A stretch of 64,000 nt of DNA from Mycobacterium sp. Marseille-P9652 (lineage in GTDB: Bacteria > Actinomycetota > Actinomycetes > Mycobacteriales > Mycobacteriaceae), in NCBI RefSeq assembly GCF_902652685.1, contig NZ_CACRUY010000017.1, forward strand, positions 1-64,000. The letters run 5' to 3'. The position numbers and the translations under genes are program-made. Shown here one piece after another: positions 16,801 through 25,400 of the stretch (position 1 is its first letter; the number at the start of each line of letters is the position of its first letter). Below the pieces are notes generated by a model. That model saw only the letters and a list, made by a program, of their open reading frames with translations. It made no database searches and had not been told where the DNA came from.

Positions 16801-17622
16801 CTAGCTGATCGTGACCCCCGCGTCGACCTTGAACTGCAGTCCTGTCACCCATCTGGACTCGTCGGAGAGAAGAAAGAGGACTGCGTTGCTGACATCCACC
16901 GGCTCCACGGCCGGCGTGGGCATCGCGTTGACGAAAAGCGGGATCAGGTCGGACCGTTCCTCGCCGAGGAGAGGTCCAAACGATGGCGGGATCATCCCGG
17001 TGGGCACACCGGTCGGAAGAACGGTGTTGACGCGCACGTTCTGAGCGGCCAGCTCGTTGGCGAGCGCCAAGGTCAGTCCGATCACCCCGTATTTCGATGC
17101 GGTGTAAGGAGTCTGCAGCGGAAAGCCCTTGATGGCCCCGGCGGAGCTGATGTTGACCAAGCTGCCGCCTCCCTGGGCGAGCAGGTGCGGTATGGCGGCG
17201 GCACACGTATTCCACACCCCGATGAGGTTCACATCGACCACCGCGCGCCACTGGGCGGCAGTGGTCTTGTCCCACGCCGCCACCGTGAGCACCCCGGCGT
17301 TGGCGACCGCGCCGTCCAGGCCCCCCAACTCGGCGACGCCGTCGTCGACCGCGGAGCGCATCTGTTGCTCGTCGCGAACGTCCGCGACGCGGGTCACGCA
17401 GTGGCGGCCCAATTCCCGCACCAGGCGCGCTGTTTCGTGGAGATCCTGTTCTGTGGCCAAGGCATACTCGAGCTCGGGAAGAGATTGGCAGATGTCGACC
17501 AGGATCAGATCCGCTCCCTCTTCCGCGAGTCGCACCGCATGGCTGCGTCCCAAGCCGCGGGCCGCGCCGGTGATGAGAATGTGTTTGCCGGCAACACGTC
17601 CCCCCGTGGATGACGCCGTCAC
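16801..17622 (-). CDS. Mycofactocin-coupled SDR family oxidoreductase
   Basis: A 273-residue SDR of the subgroup that holds its nicotinamide cofactor tightly and is thought to pass electrons to mycofactocin. The opening GRVAGKHILITGAARGLGRS (TGxxxGxG motif) and the EEGADLILVDICQSLPELEY insertion are typical of that subgroup. ANAGV, ISSAGAIKGFPLQTPYTASK (Ser, Tyr, Lys) and VNTVLPTGVPTGM follow in the usual order. The GTG at 17622 overlaps as GTGA the stop of a 71-codon remnant gene upstream. It probably oxidises an alcohol; the substrate is unknown. It ends 5 bases from the convergent tetR gene. Confidence 0.9.
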   Translation of the reverse strand: MTASSTGGRVAGKHILITGAARGLGRSHAVRLAEEGADLILVDICQSLPELEYALATEQDLHETARLVRELGRHCVTRVADVRDEQQMRSAVDDGVAELGGLDGAVANAGVLTVAAWDKTTAAQWRAVVDVNLIGVWNTCAAAIPHLLAQGGGSLVNISSAGAIKGFPLQTPYTASKYGVIGLTLALANELAAQNVRVNTVLPTGVPTGMIPPSFGPLLGEERSDLIPLFVNAMPTPAVEPVDVSNAVLFLLSDESRWVTGLQFKVDAGVTIS

Positions 17623-17834
17623 CAGAACAGGCCCCGCATGGTCGCGGACTGGAAAATCTCCTCCGCAGCGATCAGTCCCTGCGGCGCGCGGGCTACCCAA
17701 TCGATCGCAGTAGCTGCCGATCTTCCCGGCACTGCCCGCGTGCATCCAACCAACTCGAGATCGGGTCCACCGATGATTGCGGGCAGCGAACGCCGCCCCG
17801 CGTTGCCGATGGATGATTGAATGGCTCTGCGCAC
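17619..17834 (-). pseudogene. Remnant of a dihydrodipicolinate-reductase-N-type dehydrogenase, internally deleted
   Basis: A 71-codon frame opens with GTG at 17834 behind a strong ribosome site (GAAGGAGAA). Its start, AIQSSIGNAGRRSLPAII then GPDLELVG, matches the first NAD-binding segment of the ~350-residue DHDPR-N family (typically VIQW-x-TGNVG). It then jumps to AATAIDWVARAPQGLIAAEE, which resembles the family's C-terminal segment (AMRVVNAIPAVxxAPPGI). About 280 residues between are missing. Even Trp in the first motif is lost. The stop overlaps the next gene as GTGA, so translation of this remnant may still feed ribosomes to the SDR. The match is by eye. Confidence 0.6.
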
Positions 17835-17949
17835 TAACGGTTCTCCTTCGCCACTTCGATCGGTAGTCAGGTACCGGCAGACGGTACGCCGTTTCGAGGT
17901 CCTCAACGTCGCGGCTACCGGTCGGGTTCGTGAATCGCTCGCCTCGAAA

Positions 17950-18264
17950 CTACAGTGATGCACGGTTTGATCCGCGGCTCCGCAGGACACGCTGCCGGTA
18001 CAACACGCTCGCGTTGAAATAGGTCAGGTAAACCACTGTGGCGGCCACGGCGGCTCGACGAGTGCGAGAATTGAGAAGCGCCAAGCCCAGGCCCGCTTCG
18101 ATGCTGCCGTTGATAAGCACGTGGGCGCGAATGCGGTCCGCGAAGGCCATTCGATTCACCGATTCGAATGCACTCGGGCGCAGCAGGTGCGCGATACCGG
18201 ACGCCGTGAGTCCCAGTCCCCCTAGCAATGCCCAACTCTCGGATCGGGTACGTCCGGGCTTCAT
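17950..18264 (-). CDS. Small DoxX-like membrane protein
   Basis: A 104-residue protein with about three to four hydrophobic helices (WALLGGLGLTASGIAHLLRP, VLINGSIEAGLGLALL, AAVAATVVYLTYFNASVLYR). The pattern SGIAHLxxPxxF then NGxxExxLG is seen in small mycobacterial DoxX-like proteins. Its ATG at 18264 overlaps the stop of the P450 gene upstream (ATGA), so both are translated from one message. No function is known; a membrane role next to a P450 is all the context suggests. Confidence 0.7.
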   Translation of the reverse strand: MKPGRTRSESWALLGGLGLTASGIAHLLRPSAFESVNRMAFADRIRAHVLINGSIEAGLGLALLNSRTRRAAVAATVVYLTYFNASVLYRQRVLRSRGSNRASL

Positions 18265-19568
18265 GGGGTCGACCTCTCGTGGAGAACGACGGGAAGGCGG
18301 GTGGGGCCACGCAGAGAGCTGTTGGTGGACCACGTTGTCGGTCCGGTGAGCGAGACGCTGGACACGCGGTTGACCAGTTCACGGAGAACGGCTTGCGCCT
18401 CCATCCGTGCCAGCGGCGCTCCCAGACACAGGTGTGGACCATAGCCAAAGCCGACGTGGTTCCGTGGATTTCGGTCCGCGCGGAAGGTGTTCGGGTCGTC
18501 GAAGACGAGTGGATCGCGGTTCGCCGCTCCAAATGACAAGAGCACGCGTGAACCCCATGGGATGGTGACATCGCCTACGTGGTAGTCGGCACGGGTGTAT
18601 CGGTAGAGGTTTTGAATGGGGCTGGTGTAGCGGACGTGTTCTTCGATGGCCTGAGGGATGAGGTCGGGGTTGGCGCGGATCATGTCGTATTGATCCGGGT
18701 GGTGGGCGTAGGTGTGGAGCATCCCTCCGAGAAGGTTGGTCGTGGTCTCGTTGCCGGCGATCAACAGCAAGATGGCGATGTAGAACAACTGGTTGTCCGT
18801 CATTGCACCATCGGCGCTGTGCGCCAACAGGCGCCCGAGGACGGTGTCCGATCCCTTGAGGTGTCCCTTCGCGAATTGTTTCAAGAAGTAGCGGCGCAAC
18901 GCTACTGCGGCCCGCATCGACCGGGCCGTACTCGCAACGCCTTTCACCGAAGGGGTGAAGTTGATGATTTGGGTGGCTTCGTCTGACCAGCGGCGGAAGT
19001 CGGCGATGTCGCTCTCGGGGACGCCGAGGATGGCGGCGATGACGCGAAGAGGCATCGGGATTGTCAGCCGCTGCACGGCATCGCAGTCGCCGGCGGCGAT
19101 CATGTCATCGACGAGTTCGGCGGCAAGATCATCGATGATGCTGCGCCAACTCTCCAGTGCACCTTTGGTAAATGCCGGCTGGACTTGTTTGCGCAGGCGG
19201 CTGTGCTGTTCACCGTCGGTGACCACGACAAGATCGGCGACCATCCGTACTCGGGTCACTCCATGGCTGCTGGTCACCTGATCTGTGTCGCGTAACGCTG
19301 CGCGGACGTCGTCGAGTCTGTGCAGAATCCATGTGGCACGCCGGGGGTTGTAATGGACACGTCCGCTGCGGTGCAGGGCGTCGTAGGCGGCGTGGGGCTG
19401 CGCCGCGACGGCCGGGTCCAACGGGTCATAGTCGGTGTTGATCGCACCCGTCCACCCCGGGTAGCCACGACTGCGTGTGCGGATCGCCGCCGCGACGTTC
19501 AATCGCCCCGCTGAAATGAACGGCGACAACAATGCGCCAGAACTCTCAGCGGCCTTCCCGAGCTTCAC
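18261..19568 (-). CDS. Cytochrome P450 monooxygenase (second)
   Basis: A 435-residue P450. The C-helix is EQHSRLRKQVQPAF, the I-helix motif AGNETT lies near residue 270, ExxR is in EEHVRYTSP, and the heme loop FGYGPHLCLGAP has the ligand Cys381. The start is uncertain; I chose GTG at 19568 because AAAGG lies ~10 bases upstream and the product length suits a soluble bacterial P450. The sequence upstream to 19805 is open but not P450-like. The gene and its surroundings contain more A/T-rich words than the flanks, hinting at acquisition. It is co-transcribed with the DoxX-like gene. Confidence 0.9.
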   Translation of the reverse strand: MKLGKAAESSGALLSPFISAGRLNVAAAIRTRSRGYPGWTGAINTDYDPLDPAVAAQPHAAYDALHRSGRVHYNPRRATWILHRLDDVRAALRDTDQVTSSHGVTRVRMVADLVVVTDGEQHSRLRKQVQPAFTKGALESWRSIIDDLAAELVDDMIAAGDCDAVQRLTIPMPLRVIAAILGVPESDIADFRRWSDEATQIINFTPSVKGVASTARSMRAAVALRRYFLKQFAKGHLKGSDTVLGRLLAHSADGAMTDNQLFYIAILLLIAGNETTTNLLGGMLHTYAHHPDQYDMIRANPDLIPQAIEEHVRYTSPIQNLYRYTRADYHVGDVTIPWGSRVLLSFGAANRDPLVFDDPNTFRADRNPRNHVGFGYGPHLCLGAPLARMEAQAVLRELVNRVSSVSLTGPTTWSTNSSLRGPTRLPVVLHERSTP

Positions 19569-19856
19569 GATGAGCGCACCTTTCGCGGCAGCAGTGGTCT
19601 TAGCGTCAGTTCCGGCCGCTGGGCGGTCAATAGCCGGCAGCGAAGTTGAGAACGCCGCGCACCGGGTTGAAAGGCACTTCTGGCCGCAAAATCGGCAGTA
19701 CCTGCGCACACCTATGAGACATTGAGCGCAATGTGTCTCGCGGTGAGAGAACGGATTTGTTGTTTCTCGGTGCCACACCTCGCTACGCAGACCGACCCGC
19801 CTCACTCGAGCCTGACCTAGACGACCATTGCTGGTGCGCCAAGGAGACCGAGCCAG
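19569..19856. other. Intergenic region upstream of the second P450
   Basis: This 288-base gap lies between the end of the SDR/PEP-swivel gene and the start of the P450, both on the minus strand, and should carry the P450 promoter. Apart from one inverted repeat (19719-19734) I see no firm element. The composition is less GC-rich than the flanks. Confidence 0.4.
19719..19734. promoter_or_regulatory. Inverted repeat upstream of the second P450
   Basis: ACATTG-AGCG-CAATGT, perfect 6-base arms with a 4-base centre, flanked by GAG and GTCTC that extend the symmetry imperfectly. It lies about 150 bases upstream of the P450 start and could be a repressor operator. No adjacent regulator gene is seen. 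Confidence 0.35.
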
Positions 19857-22430
19857 CTAAGTGGCCACGTCGAGCACTCGTATCTCGCCCGTCGTGCCGT
19901 CGACCTCGACGAGGGCCCCCGACGGCAACGCCTTGGTCGCCCCCTGGACGTCCACCACACAGGGAAATCCGAACTCGCGGGCTACCACGGCGGCATGCGA
20001 CATCGGGCCACCGAGTTCGGTGACGACGGCCGCGGCGTAGCAGAAGGCGGCGGTGTATCCGACGTCGGTGACCTCCGCGACGAGGATCTCGCCGGGTTGG
20101 AGGTCGTCGATGGTCTCGGGCCGAACGATCCGCACCCTTCCACGCACGCGTCCACCGCAGACGCCGACCCCGTGCAGGGTCTCTCCGCCGGACAGCGCGG
20201 GACGCGACGCCACGGTGGGCTGCCATCGCCCGCTGAACACCGTCGGCGGGGAGACGGCCGCGAGCCGGCGCCGGTCGGCCCGGCGCCGCGCCACCAGGGC
20301 TGCGGCATCCGCGGGGAGCGCGTCGAGCTCGTCGATCAGCAGATAGAACACGTCATCGGCGGTGCCGACCTCGCCCGCCGCGACCAACCTGCGCCCGTAC
20401 TCGCGCAGCAGGCCCCGCAGCACCCAGTTGGCGCGCACCACCTTGTCGCGCCGGACTTCGCGGTCACGGAGCTGGAAGGCCGCCAGCCGCCCAAGGGGTC
20501 TGGCGCGCAGCGGGATTCGGGGATGCCGGGGCTGCGGCGCGGGCGGCGCGCTCATCGCCCGGGACACCATCCGAATCAGAAGCTCGGGATCGTCGGCATA
20601 GCTGGGCGACAGCATCTCCAGCTCCGCGGGGCCGCGGTGACCGATCAGCGCCAACTCGCGTAGGACGGCGGCATGGAATTCGGGGGCGTCGACGGCCAGC
20701 TTGTCGAGGCGCTCCCCCGGTTCGGCCAGCAGCCGAACGACATTCGGGTCGCGTTCCGCGGCGCGCACCAGCCGGTGCATCGCCTCGACCGAGCGGGCGC
20801 TGGCCAGTTCGGGCCCCGCCGGTGGTGCGGTGCTTCTCCCGCAGAGGGCACGCAGCAACACGTTGAACGCGGCGCACAGCATGAACGACGCCGAGGCCAG
20901 CACCCAGCCGTGCACCACATGGTCGCGGGCGAGGACGATCAGGCTCAACAGGCGGCGGTCGTCGAGTTGGGCGAGGTCGTCACCGGCCAACTCCTCCAGT
21001 CGATCGACGTCGGCCACGAAGTCGCGAGTGTCGGCCGACGAGCCGGAACTCAGGCCCACCAGGTTCACCCCGAAGACCCCGATGTTGCGCACGGTACGCA
21101 ATTGCCTTCGCAGAGGGCCCGTTTCGGATTCCAGGCGCTGTTCGCCGAAGACCGGCAGCGACGCCATGCTGGGACCGAAGAACCCGCTGTTGCTGACGAT
21201 CATCGACGGCTTGGCGAACGGCACGGTCTCGGCCATGAAGTGCGCCGACGTGATCGCCCCGTAGAGCCGGTGGGCGAAGACGGCGACGGTGCGCATGGCG
21301 ATTTCGCGCTGGATCATGCCGCCGGGCCGCAGCCGTTCCGCAATGGTGACTCCGCCGGCGCGCAGCCCGCGCACGGTCGCCGACGCCGACGACGGCGAGA
21401 ACGGGCCGGGCAGCGCCTCGGAGAGGTTGGTGGCCAGGAAGGTCGGGAAGCGCGGGTCGATCGGGGTGTCGAACTCCCCGTTGTCCGCCTCGGGCCCGGC
21501 CAGTTCGGGCACCACGCCGTCGGGGGCCGGCGCGTCGACGGCGGGTAGGTCGGGAACGTTGGCGAGCCGCCAGGGCAGCGACAACGTGCGCCCGCCCATG
21601 GTCACTCGACCCCGCACGGCCAGCGCGAAATCCTCGACGCATTCGTTCGCGTCCCATGCCGGCCGGAATCCCCACCGCTCGCGCATCTTCGAGGTGTCCA
21701 TCAGCGGGGCGCCCTGCACATACCGCAGCGCCGCGGGCGCGGAGCCCGCACGGACGACGCGGCGCCCGAGCGACGCCGCGATCTGCCCGAAGGTGAGCTC
21801 GCCGGGGGCGGCGAGATTCACGGGGCCGCTGGCGATCTCGCGGTCGACGACCGCGCGGTTGATCAGCCGCAGGGCGTCGTCGAGGTGGACGACCTGCAGG
21901 CGGCGGTCGGCCGACCCGCCGGGAAACGCCGGCATCGCGAAGGCCCGGCGCACCCAGTTGTCGACGCCGCGGCCGAGGATCAGCGCGGAGCGGATCGCGA
22001 TCCATTCCACGCCCGACTCCGCGAGCATGCGTTCCACGTCTGCCGTCGATCGGCCGTCGGGGTCGGCCGGGGCGAGGGCGTCCCGCTCGGTGTGGAGCGT
22101 GCCTCCCCCGCCGTAGACGTGTGGCGACGACACGAAAACGATTCGCCGGACACCGGTCTCGGCCATCGCAGCCAGGACGTTGCGGGTGCCCCCGACGTTG
22201 ACCTCGTCGGCGCCTCGCGCCCACGCGCAGTGGGCGACGACGTCGGCGCCGGCGACCGCGCGGTTGACCGCATCACCGTCCCGGATGTCGGCCGCGACGA
22301 ATTCGGCCCCGCTCGACCAGCTTTCGGGTCGATGACGGGCCAGGCCGACCACCTCGTGGCCTTGATTGAGCAACCGGGCGGCGAGCCCGCGGCCGAGCAC
22401 ACCGCCGGCCCCGGTAATCGCGATCTTCAC
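19857..22430 (-). CDS. NAD-dependent epimerase/SDR fused to a PEP-utilising swivelling domain (Rv2047c-like)
   Basis: An 857-residue chimera. Residues 1-290 are an extended SDR: MKIAITGAGGVLGRGLA (GxxGxxG), ADVVAHCAWA, VFVSSPHVYGGGG. The catalytic Tyr-x3-Lys is not obvious, so it may only bind nucleotide. Residues ~310-740 resemble the middle part of rifampin phosphotransferase/PEP synthase-like proteins (IGHRGPAELEMLSPSYADDP near 600, DDVFYLLIDEL near 680). Residues ~755-857 are the PEP-utiliser mobile domain, with GGPMSHAAVVAREFGFPCVV and phosphorylatable His812. The ATP-grasp domain that normally partners it is replaced by the SDR. It starts 3 bases after pks12 ends, so co-transcription and a role in mycoketide handling are possible but unproven. 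Confidence 0.85.
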   Translation of the reverse strand: MKIAITGAGGVLGRGLAARLLNQGHEVVGLARHRPESWSSGAEFVAADIRDGDAVNRAVAGADVVAHCAWARGADEVNVGGTRNVLAAMAETGVRRIVFVSSPHVYGGGGTLHTERDALAPADPDGRSTADVERMLAESGVEWIAIRSALILGRGVDNWVRRAFAMPAFPGGSADRRLQVVHLDDALRLINRAVVDREIASGPVNLAAPGELTFGQIAASLGRRVVRAGSAPAALRYVQGAPLMDTSKMRERWGFRPAWDANECVEDFALAVRGRVTMGGRTLSLPWRLANVPDLPAVDAPAPDGVVPELAGPEADNGEFDTPIDPRFPTFLATNLSEALPGPFSPSSASATVRGLRAGGVTIAERLRPGGMIQREIAMRTVAVFAHRLYGAITSAHFMAETVPFAKPSMIVSNSGFFGPSMASLPVFGEQRLESETGPLRRQLRTVRNIGVFGVNLVGLSSGSSADTRDFVADVDRLEELAGDDLAQLDDRRLLSLIVLARDHVVHGWVLASASFMLCAAFNVLLRALCGRSTAPPAGPELASARSVEAMHRLVRAAERDPNVVRLLAEPGERLDKLAVDAPEFHAAVLRELALIGHRGPAELEMLSPSYADDPELLIRMVSRAMSAPPAPQPRHPRIPLRARPLGRLAAFQLRDREVRRDKVVRANWVLRGLLREYGRRLVAAGEVGTADDVFYLLIDELDALPADAAALVARRRADRRRLAAVSPPTVFSGRWQPTVASRPALSGGETLHGVGVCGGRVRGRVRIVRPETIDDLQPGEILVAEVTDVGYTAAFCYAAAVVTELGGPMSHAAVVAREFGFPCVVDVQGATKALPSGALVEVDGTTGEIRVLDVAT

Positions 22431-22433
22431 CGG

Positions 22434-25400
22434 CTACTCGTCGTCATCGTCGCGCAGCGCCGCGTTGACCAGGGCGTCGAGGTCCATGCCCGCGATGTCG
22501 GTTTCGGTGGTCGCCGCGGTGGACGCGGGACCGCCGCTGTCGGACTCATCGGCCAACGCGAGCAACAGGTCCAGCACGCCGGCCTGGCGCAGGCGCTTGA
22601 CCGGGATGGACCCCACCACCCGCTGGATCTCGGCCTCCCCCGGCGCGGCCGCCGCGACGCGCTCCTGCGACGAGCCGATGAGTTCGGAATACATGTAGCC
22701 GGCCAGGGCCGCCGAGTTCGGGTAGTCGAAGATGAGCGTCGGCGACAGCGGCAGTCCGGTTGCGGACTTGAGCCGGTTACGCATCTCGACGGCGGTCAGC
22801 GAGTCGAAGCCCAACTCCTGGAACGCCCGGTCCGGGTGAATCGCCTCCGGGCTCGAGTTGCCCAGCACCGTCGCGATGTTGGAGCGCACCAGGTCCAGCA
22901 GCACCGCCTGCTGCTCGTCCTCGGGCAGCCCTTCGAGGCGCTGCAGCAGAGCCGATTTCGACTTCGCGGCGGCGAGCGAGTCGTCCACCTGGCGCCGGGT
23001 CGGCGCGTTGATCAAATCGACGAACATCGGCGGCAGCGTTCCGCTGTCGAACTTGACCCGCAGGGCGGCAAGGTCGATGTGGGCGGGCAGCATGAACGGC
23101 TCGTCGACGATCAGGGCGGTGTCCATCAACGACAGCGCCTCGTCGGAGGACATCGCGACGATGCCGTCGCGGCCGAACCGGGCGCGGTCCGCCGCACCGA
23201 GCGCGCCCGTCATCGCACTGGCCGCATCCCACAGGCCCCAGCCCAGCGAGATCGCGGGCAGCCCCTGCCGGCGCCGGCGCACCGCCAGCCCGTCGAGGAA
23301 CGAGTTGGCCGCCGCGTAGTTGGCCTGCCCCGACGCGCCGGCCAGGCCGGCCATCGACGAAAACAACACGAACGCCGCCACATCGGTGTCCCGGGTGAGC
23401 TCGTGCAGGTTCCACGCCGCGTCCACCTTGGCCCGCAGCACCGCATCGATCCGTTCCGGTGTCAGCGAGGAGATCACCGCGTCGTCGAGCACCCCGGCGG
23501 CGTGGATCACCCCGGACAGCGGCCGCTGCACGGGAATGTCGGCGAGCACCTTCGCCAGCGCCTCCCGGTCGGCCGCGTCGCAGGCCACCACCTTGACGCG
23601 CGCGCCGCTTGCGGACAGCTCGCTGACCAACTCGGCGGCCCCGGGCGCGTCCAGACCGCGGCGGCTCACCAGCACCAGATCGCGTGCGCCGTGCCGCGAC
23701 ACCACGTGCCGCGCCAACGCCGACCCCGCCATTCCGGTCGCCCCGGTGATCAGCACAGTCCCCGCCACCCACGCGTCCGGCAGGGTCATCACGACCTTGC
23801 CCACGTGGCGGGCCTGGCTCAAATAGCGCAACGCCGCCGGCGCGCGCCGGATGTCGAACCGGGTCACCGGCAACGGCCGCAGCACGTCGTCGGCGAACAG
23901 AGCCGCGAGCTCGTCGAGCATCTCGGCGATCCGGTCCGGCCCGGCCTCGAACAGGTCGAACGCGCGGTAGCGCACGCCGGCGTGGTCCCGCGCGACGGTC
24001 TCCGGGTCGCGGATGTCGGTCTTGCCCATCTCCAGGAACATCCCGCCGGGGGCGACCAGGCGCAGGGAGGCGTCGACGAAGTCACCCGAGAGCGAATCGA
24101 GCACCAGGTCCACGCCTCGCCCCCCGGTGACGGCACGGAACTTGTCCTCGAATTCGAGGCTGCGCGAGTCGGCGATGTGATCGTCGTCAAAGCCCATGGC
24201 CCGCAACGTGTCCCATTTCCCGCGGCTCGCCGTGGCGAACACTTCCAGACCCAGGTGGCGGGCCAGCTGCACCGCGGCCATTCCCACCCCGCCGGCAGCG
24301 GCGTGCACCAGGACCCGCTGGCCGGCCGTGACACCCGCCAGATCGACCAGGGCGTAGCGCGCGGTGGCGAACACCACCGAGGCCGTTGCGGCCGCGGTGT
24401 GCGACCACCCGGCCGGCACTTTGACGAGCAGCCGATGATCGGTGACGGCGACCGTTCCCGTCCCGTCCGGGAACAGCCCCATGACGCGGTCGCCGACCGC
24501 GAAACGCCCGTCGGCGGAGACCGTTTCGACAACGACGCCCGACGCCTCGATGCCCATGACCGCGTCCGGGTCGGGATAGAGGCCGAGCGCGATCATGACG
24601 TCGCGGAAGTTGGCGGCGATGGCCGAGAGGGCGACGCGCACCTGACCGGGGCCCAGCGGCGCGTCGGCGTCGGGGATCCGCTCGATCCGGAGGTTCTCGA
24701 TCGTGCCGTGACTGCTCATGCCCAGCCGCCAGGCGCCGCCATCTGGCGGCACCAGCAGAGTGCCGACGGCGCGGCTGCCGAGCACCCGCGCGGTGTAAAC
24801 GGTTCCGTTGCGCAGCAGCACCTGTGGTTCACCGACCGCCAACACCGACGCGACCGCGTCGGCATCCAGCGGGGCATCGGTGTCGACGAGCACGATGCGG
24901 CCCGGATGCTCGGTCTGGGCCGACCGCACCAGCCCCCACACCGCGGCGCCCGCGAGGTCGGTGACATCCTCCCCCGGCAACGCCATCGCGCCGCGGGTCG
25001 ACACCACCAACGTCCCCGCGCCGTCGCGGGCCAGCCACGACTGCAGCACCGGCAGCACCGCCCGAGTCGCCGCGTGCACCTCCGTCACGACGTCACCGGC
25101 CACCGGCTCGCATTCGAACAAGACCGCCGACCGGTCTCCCTCGGCGCCGTCGGGTTCCGTTGCGCCCCAAGCACTTAGGGACACGGACTCCACCGCGGTC
25201 ACCGGCTGAGCCGACCAGACGACCTCGAAGAGCCGGTCGGGACCCGAATTCGACACGGCGGCAAGCAGTTGCCGATCGGTGACCGGCCGGGCCACCATCG
25301 ACGCCACCGACAGGACCGGCAGCCCCAACCCGTCGGCGAGTTCGATGGACACGGCCGACTCGCCCACCGGCAGAATCCGCGCACGCACCCCCGTCGCGCC

